A stretch of 64,000 nt of DNA from Staphylococcus shinii. Its GTDB lineage: Bacteria; Bacillota; Bacilli; Staphylococcales; Staphylococcaceae. Of this stretch, positions 9,098 to 18,018 are shown in pieces. Within the stretch, counting starts at the first letter, position 1, and the number at the start of each line of letters is the position of its first letter. Location: contig NZ_JAGEVL010000010.1 in NCBI RefSeq assembly GCF_017583065.1, positions 1 to 64,000 of the forward strand, written 5' to 3'. The notes under the pieces were generated by a model. The model did not search any database. It had not been told where the DNA came from and saw only the letters and a list, made by a program, of their open reading frames with translations. The translations under genes and the position numbers were made by a program.

Positions 9098-10075
9098 ATG
9101 GATACAGGAACACATATAGTCATGGGTATCGGACTCACTGCACTAGCTACCCAAGACCCCGCTATGGCAGGATCTTTTGCAGCAACAGCTACAACATTAG
9201 TAGTTGGTTCATTAATACCTGATGGTGACACAGTTTTTAAATTAAAAGATAATGCTACGTATATATCCAATCATAGAGGGATAACACATTCAATACCTTT
9301 TACAATTCTGTGGCCTTTATTAATCACGCTTTTCATATTTACATTTTTCAAAAACGTAGATACAACACACGTTTGGCTATGGGCACAACTTGCTGTGTTT
9401 CTTCATGTATTTGTAGATATTTTCAATTCTTATGGTACACAAGCACTTAGACCCATTACTAACAAATGGATTCAATTAAGCGTAATCAACACCTTCGATC
9501 CTATTATTTTCATATTATGGTGTGTTGGGATAATATTTTGGTTAATTGGTATACATCCATATGTCGCTTTCTTCCCTATTATTGCTATCCTTGTAGTATA
9601 TTATATGATTCGCTTTAGAATGCAAGCTATAATTAAGCAACAAGCATTGAAACAAATTAAGCAAGAACATAATCCCGTAAAAGTTTTTGTAGCCCCAACT
9701 ATTCGATTTATGCAATGGCGAGTGGCTATTCAAACTGAAGAACATGATTATGTGGGAAGAAGTTATGGTCGTAATATTGTATTTAGTGATAAAGGTAAAC
9801 GCCAATCATTTGCTAATGATGATTTAATGCAATATGTAAAAGGTGATAAAAATATAAGAACTTTCCTTAATTTTTCTTCTATTTATCGTTGGCAAGCCAA
9901 AACATTAGATGACGGTACTACCGAAATAAGATTGGTTGATTTACGTTATTTAAAAAACGGTCACTATTCTTTTGTAGCAATTGCCCACTTGGATAAAGAT
10001 ATGCAAATAGACCATTCATATATTGGCTGGGTGTTTAGCGAAGATAAGTTGCAACGTAAATTATTTGCGAAGTAA
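9098..10075 (+). CDS. membrane-bound metal-dependent hydrolase, YfhP/YdjM-like
   Basis: A 325-residue protein of the YdjM/LexA-binding membrane hydrolase family (PF04307). Conserved putative metal ligands are visible: H6, the PDGD pair (D42, D44) and HRGITHS at 59-65. Four or five hydrophobic helices follow (about 66-175), then a soluble C-terminal region of about 150 residues. The position beside mutY matches S. aureus, and B. subtilis yfhP is likewise next to mutY (yfhQ). The biochemical activity of the family is not established. It ends at a strong bidirectional terminator. Confidence 0.75.
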   Translation: MDTGTHIVMGIGLTALATQDPAMAGSFAATATTLVVGSLIPDGDTVFKLKDNATYISNHRGITHSIPFTILWPLLITLFIFTFFKNVDTTHVWLWAQLAVFLHVFVDIFNSYGTQALRPITNKWIQLSVINTFDPIIFILWCVGIIFWLIGIHPYVAFFPIIAILVVYYMIRFRMQAIIKQQALKQIKQEHNPVKVFVAPTIRFMQWRVAIQTEEHDYVGRSYGRNIVFSDKGKRQSFANDDLMQYVKGDKNIRTFLNFSSIYRWQAKTLDDGTTEIRLVDLRYLKNGHYSFVAIAHLDKDMQIDHSYIGWVFSEDKLQRKLFAK

Positions 10076-10094
10076 AAATCAATATTTCATTAAT

Positions 10095-10139
10095 AAAACT
10101 GGAGGCACGCGTTATCTTTTAACGGTTGCCTCCAGTTTT
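10095..10139. terminator. bidirectional terminator
   Basis: A 13-bp perfect stem, AAAACTGGAGGCA (10095-10107) with its complement (10127-10139), flanked by A- and T-rich ends. It separates the convergent YfhP-like and TagG-like genes. Confidence 0.85.
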
Positions 10140-10174
10140 CTGTTTCGTATTTATATATTACTATAGTTTTTTAA

Positions 10175-11011
10175 TTACTCTGCTGTATGTTGAACGTTAT
10201 TATTTTGCGGATTTGCTTCTGTTGTCTCTTCCGTGTGTGAATTTGTTTTCACATAGTCATATTTTTTATGTGCTACAATTCTATACAAAGCATAGATAAG
10301 CACGCCCATGATCGCTAAAAATAAAACAAAATATAAATGATATGGGATGTTGTTCAAACTCAAAGTTCCTAGTACTACTGATTGAGAAATACCTTCAACC
10401 AAATAGAACAAAGGATTCAACATTAAAATATGTAACAATATGGAAGTATCACTATTAGGAATAAAAATAATTGGTAAAGTAAAGAACATAATGAACGTAA
10501 CGACATAGAATATGGTATTAATTTTACTTTGTATGATTGAAATCAATCCTAAGAATGTAGAAATAATTATTATAAACAGCATAGTCATAACTACAAAAAA
10601 TAATGCCGAGTAGATTGAACTTTCAATATTAACAGGCGTTGCTAAGATAATAATTATGAGTGTTATAAACATTGTTATACTTATAACAATCGAAATAAGG
10701 ATGTTTTGAAAAACTGGGTTTAAATTAAATAATTTCCCTATGAAATAATCAGTTTTAAATGTATTATAACTTTGATAAATCGCAATCCAAATAAATGCAA
10801 AGCATACTAATGAAGTTAATCTAAAATAACCGCGTGCTTGCTTAATTTCTTCTGTACCACTTAAATGAAATATCAACATCATTATAAGTAACAGAGCAAT
10901 ACTTACCACGAAAGGCGCTGCTAGCCACATCCATTTTGATTTCAAACGATGATATGCATGTTTCATTAGGTATGGCGTGTTTTTAAAATAGCTAATCATA
11001 CTATCAATCAT
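10175..11011 (-). CDS. ABC-2 type transporter permease, TagG-like
   Basis: A 278-residue polytopic protein with six clear hydrophobic helices spread over about 30-250 and a short polar C-terminal tail rich in Glu, Asn and Thr. This is the architecture of ABC-2 permeases such as TagG, which flips teichoic acid. The ATG at 11011 follows AGGTG. It starts nine bases after the stop of the gene encoding an ATPase-like partner (11021-12553), so the two form a transporter. It is not part of a tag gene cluster. The substrate is unknown; a cell-envelope polymer is inferred from the partner's TagH-like layout. Confidence 0.75.
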   Translation of the reverse strand: MIDSMISYFKNTPYLMKHAYHRLKSKWMWLAAPFVVSIALLLIMMLIFHLSGTEEIKQARGYFRLTSLVCFAFIWIAIYQSYNTFKTDYFIGKLFNLNPVFQNILISIVISITMFITLIIIILATPVNIESSIYSALFFVVMTMLFIIIISTFLGLISIIQSKINTIFYVVTFIMFFTLPIIFIPNSDTSILLHILMLNPLFYLVEGISQSVVLGTLSLNNIPYHLYFVLFLAIMGVLIYALYRIVAHKKYDYVKTNSHTEETTEANPQNNNVQHTAE

Positions 11012-11020
11012 CTTTTACAC

Positions 11021-12553
11021 CTACAATTCAATATAAATCCATTTATTATTCTTTAAATCTGCCATGAAATAACCATCCCCTGATTTAGTAATCCAGAAGT
11101 TATTTTCAATATCAAATTTGTCTTTCAATTCTTTTTTATCTTTAATAGGGAAAGTGAAACCAGTTAATTTATTTTGATCATCAAAAATCATAGAAATTGG
11201 TTGTTGTACAATTGGCACATTAAATCGGTTATCTTTCCCACTTTCAGGTACAAGTGAATCTGTTACTTTATTATGTTTTTTATGCAAATGACTATTAAAA
11301 AATTCATTGTAATTACTGTAATTTGTATGCATATACGGTGCTAATGATTTCAAGCTATGCTCTTCAAATAATCCCGCTGGATCAAAATAGCGTAATTTAT
11401 TTTTGGCAATTTTATAATTGTTATTATCGACCACGACACGATAATTTTTTGAATTTTCGCCAGTAATTGTTACAAATGAATATTGATCTGCATTTATTTT
11501 CTTACTATTGTTCATATTTTCTAAATTAACAGCATCATTCAATACAATGCCGTACGCCAGTTTCTCTTCGTATGGATTTTTCTGTTGGTTTTGAATAGAA
11601 GCCTGATCTTGATTTTCACCAATCTCAAGTTTACCTAAGTCATTGAACATCAATAATGCCATAAATAAAAGCCCCATAAAGAAAATAGTAAATAAAGTCC
11701 AAAAACGGACCAACGCCACGGGTGGTTTTGCATGTTTATAACGTTCAATTCTTCTAAAATTATAAGTCAATTCTGGAATTCTTGTTCTATTCTTTTTCCA
11801 GTCTACATCAAAATTAGCTTTCTCTTCTTCACTATTTAATGACTGTCTATCTTTTTCATGTTCTTTAAACATAGGCAATACTTGCTTAATTGAACCTTCC
11901 ATTCTTAATTGTCCATGAGAAATCCATGCTAAATAATTACTAGCCTTTGAAATACGTTCCACATTATCATCTATCATAACGATAGTTAAGTTATTATTTA
12001 TGTATTCATCTGTTAATTCAATTGCTTTTTCAAAATAACTTTCATCCAAATTATGTAAGATTTGATTCATAATAATAATGTTAGCTTTGGATGTTCTAGC
12101 CAATGTAAATTGCAATTGAGCAAACTGTTGATCTGTTAAGGAATTAATTGGTTCATTAGTTTCGTTATCTAGATGTGAAAACTTTATTATTTGTTCTACT
12201 TTGTGTTCAGACGTGTCATATTGAAACAATATAATTGCATTTTTTACATAATCATTAACAGATAAAGATAACAATGGTTTATCTTCAATATCCGCGAAAA
12301 ACATATCTGTCTTTCTCACAACTCTACCCTTATCCGGTTTAATTTCACCGCTCAATAAACGACCTATCAATGATTTAGAGGAATCAACTTCACCAATTAT
12401 ACCTAAGGCTTCACCTTGATAGATATGTAGGTTAATATTATTCAATTCTATATCTTCTGCATCATAACCAAAGGGTTGATACCATTTTTTGGATTTTCTA
12501 TTTCTATAATAATGCGTCACATTAAGTAACTTTAATATAATTGAACTACCCAT
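11021..12553 (-). CDS. TagH-like ABC protein with degenerate ATPase domain
   Basis: A 510-residue protein: an ABC ATPase-like domain (1-230), a charged linker, one membrane helix (about 281-303) and an extracytoplasmic domain (about 305-510). This matches the long TagH of B. subtilis. The catalytic motifs are damaged. The P-loop reads GEVDSSKS (54-61), with Ser where the Gly before Lys belongs. The signature region reads SLTDQQ (138-143) instead of LSGGQ. The Walker B end is IIMNQ (160-164), with Asn-Gln for Asp-Glu. No switch His follows (VMIDDNVER). It probably binds ATP poorly or not at all. It is in an operon with yfhH upstream and the permease downstream. Confidence 0.78.
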   Translation of the reverse strand: MGSSIILKLLNVTHYYRNRKSKKWYQPFGYDAEDIELNNINLHIYQGEALGIIGEVDSSKSLIGRLLSGEIKPDKGRVVRKTDMFFADIEDKPLLSLSVNDYVKNAIILFQYDTSEHKVEQIIKFSHLDNETNEPINSLTDQQFAQLQFTLARTSKANIIIMNQILHNLDESYFEKAIELTDEYINNNLTIVMIDDNVERISKASNYLAWISHGQLRMEGSIKQVLPMFKEHEKDRQSLNSEEEKANFDVDWKKNRTRIPELTYNFRRIERYKHAKPPVALVRFWTLFTIFFMGLLFMALLMFNDLGKLEIGENQDQASIQNQQKNPYEEKLAYGIVLNDAVNLENMNNSKKINADQYSFVTITGENSKNYRVVVDNNNYKIAKNKLRYFDPAGLFEEHSLKSLAPYMHTNYSNYNEFFNSHLHKKHNKVTDSLVPESGKDNRFNVPIVQQPISMIFDDQNKLTGFTFPIKDKKELKDKFDIENNFWITKSGDGYFMADLKNNKWIYIEL

Positions 12554-12568
12554 CCTATCTTCATCCTT

Positions 12569-12883
12569 CTATAATTTTAATAATGCAATAGGTAAACCTT
12601 CTTCAGGTTCTGTACTTTTAATTCTAAAGCCCCATGCAAATACACCTTTTAATCTTTCAACCTTAAAGTAATTTTCTGTACCATCATTTAATTTGTATAT
12701 TTTGCCTAGTTCAATTTTTGTTCTATCGACCAAGTAACTTTCTGCAATTATCACTTTACTTTGATAGACATCATATTCATTTAAAATACCATTCATTTCT
12801 GCTTTTCTCATTTTTTCTTTATACCCTTGAATTTCGTGTCGTAATTCTACTTCACTCATTTCACTCAATTTCTTCTGTTCCAT
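12569..12883 (-). CDS. yfhH: YfhH family protein (DUF1811)
   Basis: A 104-residue soluble protein of unknown function. The N-terminal half is helical ([20 protein letters not shown]) and the C-terminal half resembles a small beta barrel ([14 protein letters not shown]). The frame opens at a GTG at 12895, but the ATG at 12883 aligns with B. subtilis YfhH and follows GAGAGTGG. It overlaps the end of recX by 23 bases, so the two are coupled; the recX-yfhH order is also found in Bacillus. No activity can be assigned. Confidence 0.8.
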   Translation of the reverse strand: MEQKKLSEMSEVELRHEIQGYKEKMRKAEMNGILNEYDVYQSKVIIAESYLVDRTKIELGKIYKLNDGTENYFKVERLKGVFAWGFRIKSTEPEEGLPIALLKL

Positions 12884-13679
12884 CGACGATACCACTCTCT
12901 TCTAATTTACCTTTAATTTTATCATATTTGTAACCTTTTCTCATAAGGCCTTCAATGGTTTTATTAATCAATTTTCTGCCCGAATATTTTCTTGAATGTT
13001 TATTATATACTTTCTCTAATTCCTGTTGTAGCAAACCATCTAATTCTTCTTCTGGCTGAGAAAAATCCATTTCATCCATAACTTCTTTAATTTTTTCAAA
13101 TGAGTAACCTTTTTGTATCAATGACTGAGTTAATTTTTCTTTTCTTTTTACAATTGGTCCCTTTTTTTGCCTTAAAATTTTATTCGCTACTTTAACAATA
13201 GCTTCCAATGGTTGTTCTGCTTCATATCGTTCCACATAATCATCTATAATGATTTGTTCTACACCAGCTTCCCGTAATTTTTCTTTGAAGATACCAGGCC
13301 CTTTGTCAGTAGTTAGAATCATAGTATTCTTCAAACTATTTGCATAATCATTATGGTCAATCAGACGTTGATCATGACAGTATTCTATAACTTTTGCTAT
13401 TACAAGTTCTGAAACTTCTTTCTTCTGTAAATGTTTTATAACTTCATGATCTGTTCTCTTCCGATAAGATATATATTGAATAGCTGTATTTACAGCTTGT
13501 CTATATTGATCATAATTTTGTATTTTTTCCATATCTTGCGCTTCGACAATCTGATCTTTTTTTAGATTAAAATGAATATATGTATCCATATCTATACCCA
13601 TTTCAAATTCACCATCTAAATATAAATTAAAACGCTCTTTATTCTTTTTCTGTACTTCTATTTTAGTTATTTTCGGCAT
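12861..13679 (-). CDS. recX: recombination regulator RecX
   Basis: Modulator of RecA filaments, 272 residues, the same length as S. aureus RecX. It is made of repeated three-helix modules, visible as spaced repeats such as [23 protein letters not shown] and [17 protein letters not shown]. The open frame begins at a GTG at 13688, but the ATG at 13679 follows GAGG within GTGAGGACT and gives the family N-terminus [10 protein letters not shown]. It overlaps yfhH downstream. recA is not adjacent, as is usual in staphylococci. Confidence 0.92.
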   Translation of the reverse strand: MPKITKIEVQKKNKERFNLYLDGEFEMGIDMDTYIHFNLKKDQIVEAQDMEKIQNYDQYRQAVNTAIQYISYRKRTDHEVIKHLQKKEVSELVIAKVIEYCHDQRLIDHNDYANSLKNTMILTTDKGPGIFKEKLREAGVEQIIIDDYVERYEAEQPLEAIVKVANKILRQKKGPIVKRKEKLTQSLIQKGYSFEKIKEVMDEMDFSQPEEELDGLLQQELEKVYNKHSRKYSGRKLINKTIEGLMRKGYKYDKIKGKLEESGIVDGTEEIE

Positions 13680-13878
13680 AGTCCTCACTCCACTTCTTAG
13701 GATAACTTATATTGTTTATGAATGGAATTATAGTGTCTAGTATATTTAAAATTAATTTTAATTCATAATATGTATTACTAAATTATAGCATTAATAACAT
13801 GAAGAAATTTATGTTATACCATAAAACGAAACAAATTTTAACAACAACATAAATCAGTTTTCTATTAGCTCCCCAAAC

Positions 13879-13929
13879 ATAAAAAACAGCAATATGATAT
13901 CCATTTTATTTCTAGATTTCATATTGCTG
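13879..13929 (-). terminator. terminator of sgtB
   Basis: An 11-bp stem CAGCAATATGA (13887-13897) with its complement (13919-13929), followed on the minus strand by a run of six T (13881-13886). It lies just past the sgtB stop. Confidence 0.75.
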
Positions 13930-13939
13930 CTTTATTTTG

Positions 13940-14749
13940 TTAAACCCCTAATTCTTGAATAGCATTTTCGTATTGTTCATTTGTTATATAATCTTGTTGT
14001 TTCATTTTTTCCAAATCCGTTTTAACTCGATTAATAAAATTATCTGACATGTCATTTATATCATATACACTTGGTGCATTGATTTTACTTGCTAAAATTG
14101 CACTTTGTAATACTGATATTTGTGGTAAATTAGGGTTATTTTTATCTGTTGTTACGCCAAAATAATGATTCGCTGCAGATTCGACAGTATATTGATCACT
14201 GCCAAAATATATATTATTCATATAAAAACTCAATACTTCATTCTTATCATAATTTTTTTCAACTCTATGCGCGACAAATAATTCTTTGACTTTCCTAGTA
14301 AAAGACTGTTCATTATCGTAATAATAATTTTTTACTACTTGTTGTGTGATGGTACTGCCTCCTTGAACACTCTTATCACTTAATGTTGAGAAAAGCGCTC
14401 TTGAAGTACCTTTGAAATCAAATCCGTGATGTTTATAAAATCGTTCATCTTCCATAGCGATAAATGCACCTTTTGTATAATCAGGCATATTTGAAGCGGC
14501 AACAAAACTTTCCTTATCTTCAATTGTTTTTAATTCATCAACATTTGCCCTTAAAGACAAAGCATACATCGCAGCAACAAAAATACCTAATATGATAATG
14601 ATTGGCATTAATAATTTAAATAACAGTCCTATACCTTTTTTCTTTTTCTTTGGTTTATTCACAGGTTGGGAGTAAGTATTGTGATACGGTATATTCGAAC
14701 CTTTTGCTTTATATTGTTTATTTTCTTTATATCGATCGCTTCTTTTCAT
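13940..14749 (-). CDS. sgtB: monofunctional peptidoglycan glycosyltransferase
   Basis: GT51 transglycosylase that polymerises lipid II into glycan strands at the outer face of the membrane. The 269-residue protein has a basic cytoplasmic tail (KPKKKKKG at 32-39), one membrane helix (about 40-64) and the catalytic domain. E100 in [12 protein letters not shown] is the general base, and GGSTITQQ is the second signature. The length and E100 equal those of S. aureus SgtB/MtgA. GGAG precedes the ATG. A perfect -10 TATAAT lies at 14780-14785 with a poor -35, as expected for an activator-dependent promoter; sgtB is in the VraSR regulon of S. aureus. Confidence 0.95.
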   Translation of the reverse strand: MKRSDRYKENKQYKAKGSNIPYHNTYSQPVNKPKKKKKGIGLLFKLLMPIIIILGIFVAAMYALSLRANVDELKTIEDKESFVAASNMPDYTKGAFIAMEDERFYKHHGFDFKGTSRALFSTLSDKSVQGGSTITQQVVKNYYYDNEQSFTRKVKELFVAHRVEKNYDKNEVLSFYMNNIYFGSDQYTVESAANHYFGVTTDKNNPNLPQISVLQSAILASKINAPSVYDINDMSDNFINRVKTDLEKMKQQDYITNEQYENAIQELGV

Positions 14750-14779
14750 GCGGTAGCTCCTTTATGTTGCTCTCATATC

Positions 14780-14808
14780 ATTATAAGTGAGTTTATCAAT
14801 AGATGAAA
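14780..14808 (-). promoter_or_regulatory. sgtB promoter with weak -35
   Basis: Minus-strand TATAAT at 14780-14785 lies 30 bases upstream of the sgtB ATG. The hexamer 17 bases further up (TTTCAT) is a poor -35. This suits activation by VraR, known for sgtB in S. aureus, but no VraR site was proven. Confidence 0.45.
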
Positions 14809-14921
14809 TGTTTATCTAGAGCTAATTGTAAAAATCAGTCCAAGGGTGTATGCCATACTCAATATGAAGTTTTACATTATTACCAAACCACTTATGACAT
14901 CCTACATTTTCACAAAATAAA

Positions 14922-15010
14922 AACTGGAAAAACAAAGATACTTACATATTACTTCGTGATAAATTTTAAAATATCACTTTTCAATACGTGTTCTCTATAT
15001 TTTTCCAGTT
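14922..15010 (-). terminator. nested stem structure after the DJ-1 gene
   Basis: An 11-bp outer stem (AACTGGAAAAA 14922-14932 with its complement 15000-15010) encloses an inner hairpin GTGATA/TATCAC (14956-14961 with 14972-14977). Minus-strand transcription from the DJ-1 gene leaves the outer stem into TTTATTTTG, so it probably ends that transcript. The enclosed 67 bases are unusually long for a simple terminator. The rest of the 14786-15059 gap shows no gene. Confidence 0.5.
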
Positions 15011-15059
15011 ACGGAAGATTAAAACTTCAATTTATTGAATTAATGCTACTCTTAGTCGT

Positions 15060-15578
15060 TTAGTCATTAAGTTGATTTACAATCTCTCTATTGAAATCAT
15101 CTAAATCGTCTGGTGTACGACTTGTAACAATATTATTATCTACAACTACAGATTCGTCAACGACTTGCGCTCCAGCGTTAGCTAAATCTTTACGTACATT
15201 TAATACTGCAGTCAATGTACGGCCATTTAAATCATCTGTATCTATTAAAATTTGTGGTCCGTGGCAAATTGCGAAAGTTGGAACGTCATTTTTAGTAAAG
15301 TATTTAGCAAATGTACCATATCTTCCTTCAGAATCTCCGCGCAAGTGATCAGGTGAAAATCCGCCAGGAATTAATAATCCATCGTAATCTTCAGGGTTGG
15401 CATCAGCAATGCTTAAATCTACTGTAACTTTCTCGCCGTGTTTACCGACTACTTCACTATTTGCTTCATCGCCAATTACAACAGTTTCATGTCCCGCTTC
15501 TTCAATTGCTTCTTTAGGACTTGTTAATTCGCTATCTTCAAATTCATTTGTTACTATGATTGCTACTTTTTTCGCCAT
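15060..15578 (-). CDS. DJ-1/PfpI family protein (SAV1875-like)
   Basis: A 172-residue flavodoxin-like-fold protein of the DJ-1/PfpI superfamily, closely matching S. aureus SAV1875, whose structure is known. The conserved nucleophile is C105 in FAICHGPQ, with H106 next to it and E17 positioned to contact it. The family includes deglycases, glyoxalases and redox sensors. The cysteine of SAV1875 is readily oxidised, so a role in oxidative or carbonyl stress is plausible but not proven. It is monocistronic; the downstream gap holds a nested hairpin. Confidence 0.88.
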   Translation of the reverse strand: MAKKVAIIVTNEFEDSELTSPKEAIEEAGHETVVIGDEANSEVVGKHGEKVTVDLSIADANPEDYDGLLIPGGFSPDHLRGDSEGRYGTFAKYFTKNDVPTFAICHGPQILIDTDDLNGRTLTAVLNVRKDLANAGAQVVDESVVVDNNIVTSRTPDDLDDFNREIVNQLND

Positions 15579-15664
15579 GTTTAATCACCTTTCTCTATTT
15601 AGGTTCTACATTTAATATAGACTAAACAACTAGGTTTTAAACATATTTTTTTATTTTCATTTAT

Positions 15665-15847
15665 TTATGCTTTATTTGAGTCTGAAGTGTTTGAGACAGT
15701 TTTAACCTTTTCTTCTAGTTGATCGAGTAAGCCAATCCACTCATCAATATCTTCCACTTTAACTTCATCTGGATTAACATGGTCAATGTCATCTATAAAT
15801 TTTTCTAATCTCGCTTTTATTTGATCAATTGTTTGATTTTCATCCAT
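15665..15847 (-). CDS. small acidic protein, SE1561 family
   Basis: A 60-residue, strongly acidic, helical protein (IDQIKARLEKFIDDIDHV then DEWIGLLDQLEEKVKTV) with no signal or membrane segment. I recognise it as the small conserved staphylococcal family called SE1561; its function is unknown. AAGGAG-like sequence precedes the ATG. It sits between the DJ-1 gene and yfkAB in an apparently conserved staphylococcal order. Coding reality rests on conservation that I recall, not on a search. Confidence 0.7.
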   Translation of the reverse strand: MDENQTIDQIKARLEKFIDDIDHVNPDEVKVEDIDEWIGLLDQLEEKVKTVSNTSDSNKA

Positions 15848-16103
15848 TTTAAAAATGACTCCTTTTTTTATGATAGTTATATCCTAACATGGATTTGACA
15901 AATTTTGGTATAGTCTTAATAATATTAAATTGAATGTTTGGTTTATTTTACGTTTTTATTCCTCAAAATAATCATGTATAACTTATTTTGTAAACCACAC
16001 TACTACCTGTAAAACAATTGATTTATTATGCTATGATTCAATTACTAATATATTCATTTTCAATTACCCCAAGTACAAAGTTAATAAAAAGGAAGTTTAA
16101 TTT

Positions 16104-17258
16104 ATGCTAAATTTACACGCTACTAATTCAAAGAAACCAATTTCAATCACTAACGACCCGTGGGAAGCTTATAATGATATACAAGCACACAATCGTTTGA
16201 CGTTAAGTAATATAGAATTCACGACGACTAATTTATGTAATATGCGTTGTAGTCATTGTGCTGTTGGTTATACACTGCAAACAACTGACCCTGATCCATT
16301 ACCTATGGACTTAATTTATCGTCGCCTTGATGAAATACCAGATCTTAAGACGATATCCATCACAGGTGGTGAGCCTATGTTTTCTAAGAAATCAATTAAA
16401 AATGTGGTTAAACCATTATTAAAATATGCTTATGACCGTGGTATATATACACAAATGAATTCGAATCTAACATTACCACTAGACCGTTATTTAGATATCG
16501 CTGAATATATAGATGTCATGCATATTTCCCACAATTGGGGTACCATCGATGAATTTACAGATGTAGGTTTTGGAGCCATGGATAAACAACCACCTTTAAA
16601 AGCGAAACTTAAATTATATGATCAAATGCTTACTAATTCTAGCACGCTTTCTGATCAAGGTATGTTTATTTCAGCAGAAACGATGTTAAATCAAAGTACT
16701 GTGCCACATCTTGAAAAAATTCATAAAGAAATCGTTAATGACATGAAGTGTAAAAGACATGAGATTCACCCTATGTATCCTGCAGATTTTGCAAGTCAAT
16801 TAGATGTATTATCACTTAAAGACATGAAAACAGCGATACACCAACTTTTAGATTTACGCGACCCAGACTTATGGATGCTATTTGGTACACTACCAATTTA
16901 TCCATGTATCAATGACGAAAATGACCAAGCATTACTACAACGATTACGTGATACGCCAAATGTTACTATGCGTAATGATCCGGATGGTAGAAACAGATTA
17001 AATGTTAATGTGTTTACAGGTAATGTTATCGTCACAGATTTTGGTGACGAAAACGGCACTATTTCAAATATTAAAAATGATAAATTACCCGATGTGTTTA
17101 GCCATTGGCTAAACTCTTCACTGGCACAATCACTCAACTGTCATTGTTCATCATTTAGTTGTCTTGGTCCTAATGTTCTTGTAAAAAACATGTATTATCC
17201 AAAAACTGATTTTAAAGAAAAAGAAAAAGAGATGCACACATTACACACAATGCTTTAA
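16104..17258 (+). CDS. yfkAB: radical SAM/CxCxxxxC protein YfkAB
   Basis: Radical SAM enzyme of 384 residues. The SAM-cluster motif is C45-x3-C49-x2-C52 (CNMRCSHC), followed by the SAM-binding TGGEP near 91-95. A C-terminal CxCxxxxC motif (C346, C348, C353) gives the family its name and probably binds an auxiliary iron-sulphur cluster. The substrate is unknown. AAGGAAG precedes the ATG at 16104. In B. subtilis the gene lies with other yfk genes (yfkJ phosphatase, yfkK); both relatives are found about 2-3 kb downstream here, so part of that neighbourhood is kept. Confidence 0.9.
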   Translation: MLNLHATNSKKPISITNDPWEAYNDIQAHNRLTLSNIEFTTTNLCNMRCSHCAVGYTLQTTDPDPLPMDLIYRRLDEIPDLKTISITGGEPMFSKKSIKNVVKPLLKYAYDRGIYTQMNSNLTLPLDRYLDIAEYIDVMHISHNWGTIDEFTDVGFGAMDKQPPLKAKLKLYDQMLTNSSTLSDQGMFISAETMLNQSTVPHLEKIHKEIVNDMKCKRHEIHPMYPADFASQLDVLSLKDMKTAIHQLLDLRDPDLWMLFGTLPIYPCINDENDQALLQRLRDTPNVTMRNDPDGRNRLNVNVFTGNVIVTDFGDENGTISNIKNDKLPDVFSHWLNSSLAQSLNCHCSSFSCLGPNVLVKNMYYPKTDFKEKEKEMHTLHTML

Positions 17259-17338
17259 ATACTAATCAAATGTATCGTATTGTTTTAATTCAATTAAAAA
17301 ATGTGATGAACTCAAGTTATACTAATATGATCAAAAAG

Positions 17339-17372
17339 CGGCTAGGATCTTTAATGATCCTAGCCGTTTTTT
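17339..17372. terminator. bidirectional terminator
   Basis: A perfect 11-bp stem CGGCTAGGATC (17339-17349) with its complement (17356-17366), followed by six T and preceded by five A. It separates the convergent yfkAB and thioesterase genes. Confidence 0.88.
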
Positions 17373-17404
17373 AATCGTTATATTAGATTTCGTCGTTCCA
17401 ATCC

Positions 17405-17926
17405 CTATTTCATACTTTGTGCTTTTGCTAAGAATGCTATCGTTTCTTTACTTTCATTTCTACGTTCTTTTCTACGTTTCACTCGTGCAAGCGCTGTGTC
17501 ATGAAACCACATTTCAGTTTGTGTCTCTGGATAAACTTGAGGTACCTCTTGTGGTTTACCATCCTCATCTAATGCAACAAAAGTTAAAAAGCTTAACGCT
17601 GCTAAATGTCGCTCATTTCTTATAATATCTTCTATAATGATTTGTACACAAACCTCCATAGATGATTTGCCTGCATATGACACCATAGCTTCGTATGACA
17701 CAATATCACCAGTCTTAATTGGTTTTAAAAAGTCTACGGAATCTGTTGAAGCTGTAACTACTTGAGAATTACTATGCTTAGTTGCAGTTATTGCAGAAAT
17801 TTCGTCCACGTTTGCCATCAACATACCACCAAACATTGTGTGTAAATGATTTGTATCTTGTGGAAACACTTGTCGTTCCTTTATACTTCTTGATTCCGAC
17901 ATTGATTTACGTTTTACATTTCCCAT
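17405..17926 (-). CDS. acyl-CoA thioesterase, hot-dog fold
   Basis: A 173-residue hydrolase of acyl-CoA thioesters. The segment HLHTMFGGMLMANVDEIS holds the conserved FGG and catalytic Asp of the YciA/BACH-type hot-dog family, and VVTASTDSVDFLKPI is the second signature. The frame opens at an ATG at 17938, but AAAGGA abuts that codon. The ATG at 17926 is better spaced and fits the S. aureus N-terminus. The C-terminal basic helix (RVKRRKERR) is also seen in staphylococcal relatives. Preferred chain length is unknown. Confidence 0.85.
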   Translation of the reverse strand: MGNVKRKSMSESRSIKERQVFPQDTNHLHTMFGGMLMANVDEISAITATKHSNSQVVTASTDSVDFLKPIKTGDIVSYEAMVSYAGKSSMEVCVQIIIEDIIRNERHLAALSFLTFVALDEDGKPQEVPQVYPETQTEMWFHDTALARVKRRKERRNESKETIAFLAKAQSMK

Positions 17927-18018
17927 AATATAATCCATTCCTTTGCTTTTAACTAATAAAAATCAGTGTTCTGAAATTACATCAAAACACTGTAAATTTA
18001 TTTATTCAACATTGTATG

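Noticed and set aside
9542-9805. 87-codon minus-strand frame inside the YfhP-like gene
   Set aside because: Antisense to a conserved gene, no start signals and no recognisable family.
14803-15063. 86-codon plus-strand open frame in the sgtB/DJ-1 gap
   Set aside because: No ribosome-binding site, unusual Tyr/Phe/Cys-rich composition and overlap with a hairpin element; reads as chance opening of AT-rich intergenic DNA.
15091-15615. Two plus-strand frames antisense to the DJ-1 gene
   Set aside because: Ser/Thr/Val-rich mirror peptides of a well conserved protein; no promoter or ribosome-binding site.
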